A DNA stretch of 64,000 nucleotides from Flavobacteriales bacterium (GTDB lineage: Bacteria; Bacteroidota; Bacteroidia; Flavobacteriales_E; Vicingaceae), in contig JACJZD010000001.1 of assembly GCA_020635795.1 (NCBI GenBank), forward strand, positions 124,001 to 188,000. The letters are read 5' to 3'. Shown piece by piece: positions 16,991 to 23,977 of the stretch. Every line of letters begins with the position of its first letter. The first letter of the stretch is position 1. A program made the position numbers and the translations under genes. Under the pieces are notes generated by a model. The model was given only the letters and a program-made list of their open reading frames with translations. It did no database searches and was not told the origin of the DNA.

Positions 16991-17944
16991 TTAATTCTTA
17001 AATGCTTTAATTAGTTGATTTGCTTTATATCCAATAGTTTTGTTTTCAAAATAATCAATCATTATTTTCTTTTCTTTGGTAATGGCTGTCTTTTTTATAA
17101 AGTTGCTAATTTGCTCCCAAGTTATTCTTAAATATTTTCTTTCTTTTGTTTCAACAAGATGTTTTCCAAAATCTGTTTGAATTTGCATATCCTCTTTCTC
17201 CATAACAAGGCTGTAAAATTCGAAGTCAAGATTCAATTGCTTAGCCATCCAACAACCTAATAACCAAAAACGCATCAATTCATATCGTTCTTCTAATATT
17301 GAGATGGTTTCAAAATCACTCCTAAATATTTTATGAAATAATTTATTTCCTCCTATTTCGTATTTTTTTCTATTTTTAGGGTTGCTTGGTTTTGTTTTAT
17401 TTTTTGCTGTAAGTTTTGCTTCTATAAAGTAAAGTGTTTTGTCAGTCAAAATGATTATGTCAGGTTCGGAACCTCTCGCAATTGTTTCTCCAAATTCAAT
17501 TCTAGCTTTATTAAGCAATGACCAGTCAGATTGTTCTTTAGAATAATATGACCAAAGGATTAATTCAGCGGTTTTAATTTTCTTATTTGATATTTGACTC
17601 AAAAAGCTAGATAAAAGATCTTGTTTATCAAGAAATCTCATAACATTCCATGTTAAAGCATCTTCACTATTATCTCTTGCGATTCTACTTTCTCGTTTAA
17701 CTTTTAATATCTCAATGTATAATTTCGTGTCATAATGGTCTGTCCATAATAGGTTGTCCTCTGTTGTTTCATATTCAAAAGTTCTTGGTGAAATATAGAT
17801 TTTATGTATAGGACATTTATATTTCGAATCTTTTTTAAAAAACTTTTTTTGACGTTCAACTACCATCGAACAATTCTTTACTGGACATTCAACAGAATTA
17901 TTTTCAATTTTTATTGTTTGTTTTAATTCTTTTAGTCCGTACAT
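16991..17944 (-). CDS. PD-(D/E)XK nuclease-like protein with N-terminal zinc-ribbon-like motif
   Basis: I do not recognise this as a named family. The 317-residue protein has a Cys/His cluster near the N-terminus (Cys20, Cys25, Cys44, His47, spacing C-x4-C-x18-C-x2-H) that could bind zinc. The middle has the signature of a restriction-endonuclease-like fold: an early acidic motif in SEDALTWNV (Glu94), EPDIII (Asp162), then FIEAKL (Glu175 and Lys177) after a short strand. The C-terminal 130 residues are Lys-rich and aromatic, with no obvious domain. A TATATTTG box lies 40 bases upstream. A DNA-cleaving or defence role is inference from the motif only. Confidence 0.6.
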   Translation of the reverse strand: MYGLKELKQTIKIENNSVECPVKNCSMVVERQKKFFKKDSKYKCPIHKIYISPRTFEYETTEDNLLWTDHYDTKLYIEILKVKRESRIARDNSEDALTWNVMRFLDKQDLLSSFLSQISNKKIKTAELILWSYYSKEQSDWSLLNKARIEFGETIARGSEPDIIILTDKTLYFIEAKLTAKNKTKPSNPKNRKKYEIGGNKLFHKIFRSDFETISILEERYELMRFWLLGCWMAKQLNLDFEFYSLVMEKEDMQIQTDFGKHLVETKERKYLRITWEQISNFIKKTAITKEKKIMIDYFENKTIGYKANQLIKAFKN

Positions 17945-17983
17945 GTGATTGTTTGAGTTTTTTTACATAAGTTTATCTTCTAT

Positions 17984-17991
17984 CAAATATA
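17984..17991 (-). promoter_or_regulatory. Putative promoter -7 box of the nuclease-like gene
   Basis: The minus strand reads TATATTTG, an exact TAnnTTTG match, 39 bases before the ATG. It would give the nuclease-like gene its own transcript, independent of the BRO fragment upstream. Confidence 0.4.
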
Positions 17992-18005
17992 TAAATTTTT
18001 TAACA

Positions 18006-18323
18006 TTAAAATTTAAAAGGCTCTGCTTTTGGTGATGGAATGGATTGGATAAGCCTAAGTAACTGTTTTGTATCAGCAACATCAGTTAATCGCATTTTTC
18101 CATCTGCTGCTAGCATTTTCAAACCGTGACAATTCGTCACGGTTTCATTTCCTTCTTCTTTAAGGCGTTGTTTTAATTTTCTCCAATAAGCATTGGGGTC
18201 AATGCTTTCAGTAAGTATTGCAATAACATCTATAATAGAGATAAACCATTTTTCTTGGTTCTCATCCCAAATTGTTCTTACTTTTTTATCTTCAAAAAGT
18301 TGTATGGAGTCCTTTTGTTTCAT
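18006..18323 (-). pseudogene. Truncated BRO-family (phage antirepressor-like) protein
   Basis: The 105 codons match the N-terminal BRO domain found in phage antirepressors and DNA-damage-inducible D-like bacterial proteins: KVRTIWDENQEKWFISIIDVIAIL, then NAYWRKLKQRLKEEGNETVTNC and KMRLTDVADTKQLLRLIQSIPSPKAEPFK. In full-length relatives the sequence runs on past AEPFK for a further hundred residues or more. Here it ends at once with F-stop, and nothing family-like is seen in the 61 bases that follow. This is a remnant or a minimal BRO domain; remnant is likelier. It marks the engB-proximal edge of the island. Confidence 0.7.
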
Positions 18324-18352
18324 TTAGTGGTAGTTAAAATGATTCAATAAAA

Positions 18353-18958
18353 TTACTTTTTCTCGTAAGCAGTAATGATACCCTCAATGTAGTTTAAAAT
18401 GCCATCTTTTCCAAACTTACTACTTGCTGAGCTCGTAAACGAAATGGGCATTTCTTCCCAGTATTTTAGCATCTCTTTTTTGTAAGCCAATAGGTTTTTA
18501 TTCAATTGAGAACTGGTCAGTTTATCAATTTTGGTAAATACAATTGAAAATGGTATGCCTTTAATTCCCAACCATTCCATAAAATCTAAATCTATTTGTT
18601 GTGCAGGTAATCGGCTATCAATTAGTACAAACAAGTTAAGTAGATTTTCTCTTTTTAGAATGTAATCGGAGATAAACGCTTCCCATTTAATTTTTGTTTT
18701 AACGGGTACTTTAGCAAAACCATATCCAGGTAAATCAACCATGTACCAATGGTCGTTAATAATAAAATGGTTAATCAATTGCGTTTTTCCAGGTGTACCC
18801 GATGTTTTAGCCAGTTTTTTATTGTTGGTAATGTAATTGATTAACGAAGATTTACCTACATTAGAACGTCCAATAAAGGCAAACTCTGGTTTGTTGGCTG
18901 GGGGGCAAAGCGAAAGTTTCGAGTTGCTTACTACAAACTCGGCGGTGTTAATGTTCAT
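18353..18958 (-). CDS. engB: Ribosome biogenesis GTP-binding protein YsxC/EngB
   Basis: EngB is an essential small GTPase that assists assembly of the large ribosomal subunit. The 201-residue protein shows the G1 P-loop GRSNVGKSS (residues 30-38), a DLPGYGFAKV G3 region, the TKIDKL G4 motif and a C-terminal TSASSKFG G5-like segment. Length and motif spacing are normal. The stop of the upstream hydrolase gene is three bases before its ATG, so the two are co-transcribed. Confidence 0.96.
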   Translation of the reverse strand: MNINTAEFVVSNSKLSLCPPANKPEFAFIGRSNVGKSSLINYITNNKKLAKTSGTPGKTQLINHFIINDHWYMVDLPGYGFAKVPVKTKIKWEAFISDYILKRENLLNLFVLIDSRLPAQQIDLDFMEWLGIKGIPFSIVFTKIDKLTSSQLNKNLLAYKKEMLKYWEEMPISFTSSASSKFGKDGILNYIEGIITAYEKK

Positions 18959-18961
18959 TTT

Positions 18962-19732
18962 TTAAAAGTTGAAACGCTTATCCATCCAAGCAGAAAGAAG
19001 GTTGTTAAATTCTTGAGGATGTTCCATCATTGGCGCGTGGCCGCATTTATCTATCCAAAACAAGTCTGAATCTGGTAGCTTTGCATGAAATTCTTCAGCA
19101 ACATGAGGCGGCGTTACATTGTCGTTTTTTCCCCAAATTAAACAAACCGGCATGGTAAATTTTTGTAAATCATTAGCCATGTTATGTCGTATTGCCGATT
19201 TAGCAATTGATAACACACGAATCAATTTACCTCTATCCATTACGATGTCGTACAATTGGTCAACCAATTCGTCAGTAACAATAGCAGGATCGTAAAAAGT
19301 CAATGCAATTTTTTGTCTTAAATATTCTTTGTCTTCTCGTCTTGGAAATGAGCCTCCAAAAGCGTTTTCGTATAAACCAGAGCTTCCAGTTAGCACCATG
19401 GAATGTACTTTTTCGGGGTTTCTTTTCGTGTAAACTAATGAAATGTGTCCACCTAAAGAATTACCTAAAATGGTAAAATTTTCAAGTTTCTTAAATGCGA
19501 CAAATTTCTCGATATGCTTGTTAAAGTTTTTAATGTTTGTCAATAAAATAGGCATATCGTACATAGGCATAATGGGTACAATTACGCGGTATTTTTTAGA
19601 AAATTCTTCAACCAATGCTTCAAAATTACTTAACGCACCAAATAAGCCGTGTAAAACCAATATGGTGTGACCTTCTCCTTTCTCGAAGTACTCAAATTTT
19701 CCTTCCTTTTTTAATTCGCTTTCAAAACTCAT
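18962..19732 (-). CDS. Alpha/beta-fold hydrolase
   Basis: This 256-residue alpha/beta hydrolase has the oxyanion segment LHGLFGALSNFE, the nucleophile elbow GNSLGGH (Ser92), an acidic residue after CLIWGKNDNVTPPHVAEEF, and the catalytic His in CGHAPMMEHP. There is no signal peptide, so it is cytoplasmic. The substrate cannot be read from the sequence; homologues next to engB in Bacteroidota are annotated only generally. It is the first gene of an operon with engB and is divergent from the dcw cluster. Confidence 0.85.
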   Translation of the reverse strand: MSFESELKKEGKFEYFEKGEGHTILVLHGLFGALSNFEALVEEFSKKYRVIVPIMPMYDMPILLTNIKNFNKHIEKFVAFKKLENFTILGNSLGGHISLVYTKRNPEKVHSMVLTGSSGLYENAFGGSFPRREDKEYLRQKIALTFYDPAIVTDELVDQLYDIVMDRGKLIRVLSIAKSAIRHNMANDLQKFTMPVCLIWGKNDNVTPPHVAEEFHAKLPDSDLFWIDKCGHAPMMEHPQEFNNLLSAWMDKRFNF

Positions 19733-19752
19733 GTGGTAGATTCTAGTTTATC

Positions 19753-19760
19753 CAAAAATA
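19753..19760 (-). promoter_or_regulatory. Putative promoter -7 box of the hydrolase-engB operon
   Basis: The minus strand reads TATTTTTG, an exact TAnnTTTG match, 20 bases before the ATG at 19732. Confidence 0.4.
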
Positions 19761-19799
19761 AACATTTTGGAACACAAACATCTAAAAGAATGGGCGTTG

Positions 19800-19821
19800 T
19801 TTCAACAAAATTTTGTTGAAA
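19800..19821. promoter_or_regulatory. 22-bp perfect palindrome between divergent promoters
   Basis: Positions 19800-19821 are perfectly self-complementary, with core CAACAAAATTTTGTTG. It lies between the hydrolase-engB promoter and the mraZ operator. An operator for a dimeric regulator is possible. The related string TTTTCAACAAA recurs at 19926-19936. Confidence 0.35.
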
Positions 19822-19837
19822 ATCTCAATAATCATTT

Positions 19838-19856
19838 TGGTGGTTTTCTCCCACCA
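19838..19856. promoter_or_regulatory. TGGTGG inverted repeat upstream of mraZ
   Basis: TGGTGG at 19838-19843 pairs with CCACCA at 19851-19856 around a 7-base spacer. Both arms contain the GTGG core of the MraZ-like repeats further down, so it could be an auxiliary site or a hairpin. Confidence 0.3.
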
Positions 19857-19933
19857 TGCAACACCTTTTAAAATCAAGGCTTAAAAAAGATTGATGCAAC
19901 AAATAATTTTTAATTCCGTTAAAAGTTTTCAAC

Positions 19934-19963
19934 AAAGTGGTAGAAAGTGGTAGAAAGTGGTAA
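19934..19963 (+). promoter_or_regulatory. Probable MraZ operator: three 10-bp AAAGTGGTAG repeats
   Basis: Three consecutive units AAAGTGGTAG, AAAGTGGTAG and AAAGTGGTAA begin at 19934, 19944 and 19954, in exact 10-bp phase. A weaker fourth unit (AAAATG) begins at 19964. MraZ from other bacteria binds direct repeats with a 10-bp step in front of its own operon (TGGGN-type in E. coli, AAAGTG-type in mycoplasmas). The array ends 9 bases before the -7 box, covering the -33 region. Confidence 0.75.
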
Positions 19964-19972
19964 AAAATGAGC

Positions 19973-19980
19973 TATATTTA
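19973..19980 (+). promoter_or_regulatory. Putative dcw cluster promoter -7 box
   Basis: TATATTTA, one mismatch from TAnnTTTG, 38 bases before the mraZ ATG and directly behind the repeat array. Confidence 0.45.
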
Positions 19981-20018
19981 CATCTTGAAAAATAAACCAC
20001 TGATTTTAAGCTAATTGA

Positions 20019-20492
20019 ATGGCAAATTTTATTGGAGAATTCGATTGTAAACTGGATGCTAAGGGAAGATTAATGCTTCCTTCAGGTCTTCGTAAGCAAT
20101 TGGATCCAGCTGCTCAAGAGCGTTTTGTGTTGAATCGTGGTTTTGAAAAATGTTTGGTGTTGTATCCAAAAAATGAGTGGGAAGGCATTAGTGCGGAGGT
20201 AAACAAATTGAATCAATACGTGAAGAAAAACCGTGAGTTTATCAGGTATTTCTATCGTGGAGCTTCAGAGTTGGAGTTGGATGCAACTGGGAGAATATTG
20301 CTTCCGAAAAGAATGTTGGAATATGCAAGTGCCGAAAAAGAAGTGGTGCTTTTCGCTTACTCGAACAGAATTGAAGTGTGGGATAAGAAGACTTATGAGA
20401 ACTTGCTGACTGATGAGCCAGATGATTTTGCTGATTTAGCTGAAGAGGTGATGGGTGGTAATCAAAACAATGCTGGAAATGAGTTATCATAA
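20019..20492 (+). CDS. mraZ: Transcriptional regulator MraZ
   Basis: MraZ is the first protein of the dcw cluster and a DNA-binding regulator of that cluster. It forms rings and binds phased direct repeats in its own promoter. The 157-residue protein has two SpoVT/AbrB-like MraZ domains. The first is FIGEFDCKLDAKGRLMLPSGLRK, and the second is ELELDATGRILLPKRMLEYA. Three perfect 10-bp repeats lie 56-85 bases upstream of the ATG, which supports autoregulation. The 3' end overlaps rsmH by 14 bases if rsmH starts at 20479. Confidence 0.96.
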   Translation: MANFIGEFDCKLDAKGRLMLPSGLRKQLDPAAQERFVLNRGFEKCLVLYPKNEWEGISAEVNKLNQYVKKNREFIRYFYRGASELELDATGRILLPKRMLEYASAEKEVVLFAYSNRIEVWDKKTYENLLTDEPDDFADLAEEVMGGNQNNAGNELS

Positions 20493-21378
20493 TCCAGTAA
20501 TGTTACACGAGTCGGTTGATGGGCTTGATATAAAAAAAGATGGAATTTACGTGGATGTTACTTATGGTGGTGGCGGACATTCAAAAGAGATTTTAAAAAG
20601 ATTAGGTGAGCAGGGAAGGTTGATTGCGTTTGATCAGGATGCTGATGTAGAACGAAATATTGTAAAGGATGAAAGATTGGTAATGGTTCCTCAAAATTTT
20701 AAGTATTTAAAAAATTACTTAAAAATGTACGGAATCAATCAGATTGATGGGTTACTGGCAGACTTAGGTGTTTCATCGCATCAGTTTGATGTTGGGGAAA
20801 GAGGTTTTTCCATTCGGTTTGAAGGTCCATTGGACATGCGAATGAGCAAAACAAACTTGATTACTGCTGCAAAAATAGTGAACGAATACAGTGAGGATGA
20901 ATTGGTGAGGGTGTTTAGAGAGTATGGTGAAGTAAACAATGCTAAAAAGTTAGTGTTTGAATTGGTAAGTAAACGATTGGGAACAAAGTTTAAAACTACC
21001 ACCGATTTAATTGAGGTTGCTGAAAAATGTGTGCCAGGAAAATTGAGAAACAAGTATTTAGCTCAAGTTTTTCAAGCATTACGAATAGAGGTGAACAATG
21101 AGATGGGAGTGTTGAAGGATTTACTTGCACAATCAAAAGAGGTGTTAAAGCCTTCTGGAAGATTGGTTGTAATTACTTATCACTCTTTAGAAGATAGGTT
21201 GGTGAAGAACTTTTTAAAGAAAGGAAGTTTTTCGGGTGAGTTGGAGAAAGACTTTTTTGGAAATCAGTTGGTAGATTTCAAATTGATAACAAGAAAACCG
21301 GTAGTAGCTACCGATGAGGAATTAAAGATAAACAACAGAGCACGTAGTGCTAAACTAAGAATAGCTGAAAAATTGTAA
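20479..21378 (+). CDS. rsmH: 16S rRNA (cytosine1402-N4)-methyltransferase RsmH
   Basis: RsmH (MraW) methylates N4 of C1402 in the decoding centre of 16S rRNA. The SAM-binding motif DVTYGGGGHSKEIL is near residue 25, and the family segments LADLGVSSHQFD, RGFSIRFEGPLDMRM, LRIEVNNEMG and VITYHSLEDRLVKNF are all present. I prefer the ATG at 20479 because MSYHNPVMLHESV is the usual N-terminus. An in-frame ATG at 20455 would add eight residues inside mraZ. Either start overlaps mraZ, so translation is coupled. Length is about 300 residues, as expected. Confidence 0.96.
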   Translation: MSYHNPVMLHESVDGLDIKKDGIYVDVTYGGGGHSKEILKRLGEQGRLIAFDQDADVERNIVKDERLVMVPQNFKYLKNYLKMYGINQIDGLLADLGVSSHQFDVGERGFSIRFEGPLDMRMSKTNLITAAKIVNEYSEDELVRVFREYGEVNNAKKLVFELVSKRLGTKFKTTTDLIEVAEKCVPGKLRNKYLAQVFQALRIEVNNEMGVLKDLLAQSKEVLKPSGRLVVITYHSLEDRLVKNFLKKGSFSGELEKDFFGNQLVDFKLITRKPVVATDEELKINNRARSAKLRIAEKL

Positions 21379-21461
21379 AAAGTTAAAGGTTGTTAGTTAA
21401 TGGTTTTCTGATTAACACAACAAAAACGGATAACAATTAACAAAAAACGATGAACGAATAA

Positions 21462-21863
21462 ATGAACAAATTTAAAACGACCGAAACACCAGAGGAAACT
21501 ATCCCACAAAAAGATACTCCCAAAGTAGTTAAGTCGTTGTCTTCAATATTTTCAGGAAGTTTTTTAAGTAAGAACAACGTAATCAGCTACTTACCTTATA
21601 TGTTGTTTGTAACCGTTATTGGAATTCTGTATATCGCAAATGGGTATTATGCTGAAAAAACGGTGCGTAGTTTATACAAAACAACTTCTGATTTAAAAGA
21701 GCTGCGTTCGGAATACATTACCATCAAGTCAGATTTAAATTATTTAAGTAAACAATCGCAAGTGGCTTTGGCTACCGAAAGTTTGGGTATAAAGGAATCG
21801 GTTGTATCGCCAAGTAAAATAGTGGTAACCAAAAAAGAATACAAGCAAATTATAACAAAATAG
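21462..21863 (+). CDS. ftsL: FtsL-like cell division protein
   Basis: This small bitopic membrane protein is at the ftsL position between rsmH and the class B PBP gene. The 133 residues comprise a charged cytoplasmic N-terminus of about 43 residues, one transmembrane segment (YLPYMLFVTVIGILYIANGYY), and a periplasmic helix with coiled-coil heptads (TTSDLKELRSEYITIKSDLNYLSKQSQVALATESLGI). FtsL proteins bridge FtsB/FtsQ and FtsW/FtsI. They are poorly conserved, so the assignment rests on topology and gene order. The stop codon overlaps the ftsI GTG start by one base. Confidence 0.85.
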   Translation: MNKFKTTETPEETIPQKDTPKVVKSLSSIFSGSFLSKNNVISYLPYMLFVTVIGILYIANGYYAEKTVRSLYKTTSDLKELRSEYITIKSDLNYLSKQSQVALATESLGIKESVVSPSKIVVTKKEYKQIITK

Positions 21864-23977
21864 TGAAAACCTTAAAAAAAGACATATTAAAGCGAGTGTA
21901 CTTGGTTTATGCCTTTGTGGGTGTTTTTGCTATTGTTATTTTGGCTCAAACCTTTAATGTGCAATATGTTGAGGGTGCAGAATGGAAACAAAAAGCCGAA
22001 AATTTAACTACTGCTTACCGTAAAATTGATGCTGTAAGAGGTAATATTTATGCGGTAGATGGAAGTCTATTGGCGACATCTGTTCCAATTTATGAGGTAC
22101 GTTTTGATTCAAAAACAGAAGCTTTAACTGACGATATTTTTTACAACGAAGTTGATGAGTTGTCAGGTCAGTTAAGCAAATTGTTTCGCGATAAATCTCA
22201 AAGTCAGTACAAAAAAGAATTGGTTTCAGCTCGAAAAAAAGGTGTTCGTTACCAATTAATCAAGAGAAATGTTAAGTATACCGAATTACAGCAGTTAAAA
22301 ACTTTTGCCATTTTTAATAGAGGTCAGTACAAAGGAGGTTTGATTTATACACAGCAAAACAAAAGGGTTCGTCCGTTTAATAAATTGGCAGCACGAACCA
22401 TTGGTTATGAGCGTGAAGGAATAAAGCCTGTTGGTTTGGAAGGCGCATACACTCATTATTTACAAGGGGTAAACGGTAAGCGATTAATGAAAAAAATTGC
22501 TGGTGGCGTTTGGATGCCCATTACAGATGAAAATGAAATTGAACCATTAGATGGTAGTGATATCTATACTACTATTGATGTGAACTTACAGGATGTTGCC
22601 GAAAATGCATTGGAAAATCAATTAACACTACATGAGGCGGATCACGGTTCGGTTATCTTAATGGAAGTTTCTACAGGAAGTATAAAAGCTATTGCAAACT
22701 TGCAGCGACGTAAAGATGGAAGTTATGACGAGAGCTACAATTTTGCCATTGGAGAAAGTACAGAGCCCGGTTCTGTGTTTAAGCTGGCTTCTTTAATGGC
22801 GGCTTTCGAAGATGGTTATTTAACCCTTGAGGATATGGTAAACACCGAAGATGGTACAACTAAATTTTATGGTGCTACCATGAAAGATTCGCACGAGGGA
22901 GGTTACGGAGTAATTAGTGTTCAAAAATCATTTGAGGTTTCTTCAAATGTGGCTATTTCAAAATTGATTGTAAAAAATTATGGCAGTAAACCACAAGCAT
23001 TTGTGGATAGAATCTACAAAATGAATTTGGGTAAAAAATTAGGGTTAGAAATTGCAGGAGAAGGTCAGCCATTGATTAAAAATACTAGCGATGCTTCTTG
23101 GTCGGGACTTTCGTTGCCATGGATGTCGATTGGTTATGAAATTCATTTAACACCATTGCAAACACTTACTTTTTACAATGCAGTTGCTAACGACGGTAAA
23201 ATGGTTAAGCCAAGGTTTGTTTCACACATTAACCAACGTGGGCAAGTAGTTAAAGAAATAAAACCAGAGGTAATTAACAATTCCATTTGTTCTAAAAAAA
23301 CCATAGCAATGGCAAAAAAAATGTTGGAAGGCGTGGTTGAAAATGGAACTGCAAAAAACCTGAAAAATGCCAATTTTAAAATTGCAGGTAAAACGGGTAC
23401 GGCACAAATTGCAAATAAATCTGGTGGTTATAAAAATGCTGCAAAAATTAGCCACCAAGCATCGTTTGTTGGTTATTTCCCTGCTGATGCTCCAAAATAT
23501 TCTTGCATAGTGGTAGTTGCAGCACCATCACGAAATGTGTACTACGGAAACTTGGTTGCTGGTCCAATTTTTAAAGAAGTAGCGGATAAAATTTACTCTA
23601 CAAGTTTTGATATTCATAAGCCTTTAGAAAGTAGAGATGCTATGGCAGTTTCTAAAATTCCTTATTCAAAAGATGGTAGCTTAAAAGATTTGGTAAAAGT
23701 TTATGCAGAGTTGGATGTGAAAACAAGAAGAAGAGGAAAGGTTGGTGAATGGGCAAGTGTAAGTACAAGCGAAAAACAAGTTGAAATACAATCGAAAAAA
23801 GTGAACAGTACTTTGGTGTCTAATGTGGTTGGTATGGGAATTAAAGATGCATTATTTATTCTTGAAAACCAAGGCTTAGAAGTGAAATTTAAAGGTAACG
23901 GGGTAGTGAAAACTCAATCAATATTACCCGGCTCAAAAATTATTAATGGCTCAACAATAATATTAGAACTGTCTTAA
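21863..23977 (+). CDS. ftsI: Penicillin-binding protein FtsI (PBP3, septal transpeptidase) with PASTA domain
   Basis: This class B PBP cross-links septal peptidoglycan together with FtsW. The 704-residue protein starts with a GTG that overlaps the ftsL stop. It has one N-terminal membrane anchor (VYLVYAFVGVFAIVILAQTF), a PBP dimerisation domain, and a transpeptidase domain with Ser304 in SVFK, a serine-x-asparagine motif in SSNVAIS and the KTGTAQ motif. A single PASTA domain ends the protein (VVGMGIKDALFILENQGLEVKF), which is common in Bacteroidota but absent from E. coli FtsI. The stop overlaps the murE ATG. Confidence 0.95.
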   Translation: MKTLKKDILKRVYLVYAFVGVFAIVILAQTFNVQYVEGAEWKQKAENLTTAYRKIDAVRGNIYAVDGSLLATSVPIYEVRFDSKTEALTDDIFYNEVDELSGQLSKLFRDKSQSQYKKELVSARKKGVRYQLIKRNVKYTELQQLKTFAIFNRGQYKGGLIYTQQNKRVRPFNKLAARTIGYEREGIKPVGLEGAYTHYLQGVNGKRLMKKIAGGVWMPITDENEIEPLDGSDIYTTIDVNLQDVAENALENQLTLHEADHGSVILMEVSTGSIKAIANLQRRKDGSYDESYNFAIGESTEPGSVFKLASLMAAFEDGYLTLEDMVNTEDGTTKFYGATMKDSHEGGYGVISVQKSFEVSSNVAISKLIVKNYGSKPQAFVDRIYKMNLGKKLGLEIAGEGQPLIKNTSDASWSGLSLPWMSIGYEIHLTPLQTLTFYNAVANDGKMVKPRFVSHINQRGQVVKEIKPEVINNSICSKKTIAMAKKMLEGVVENGTAKNLKNANFKIAGKTGTAQIANKSGGYKNAAKISHQASFVGYFPADAPKYSCIVVVAAPSRNVYYGNLVAGPIFKEVADKIYSTSFDIHKPLESRDAMAVSKIPYSKDGSLKDLVKVYAELDVKTRRRGKVGEWASVSTSEKQVEIQSKKVNSTLVSNVVGMGIKDALFILENQGLEVKFKGNGVVKTQSILPGSKIINGSTIILELS

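Noticed and set aside
16991..18323. Reading the nuclease-like gene and the BRO fragment as a toxin-antitoxin or defence operon
   Set aside because: The BRO frame is truncated and a promoter box separates the two genes; there is no evidence that they act together.
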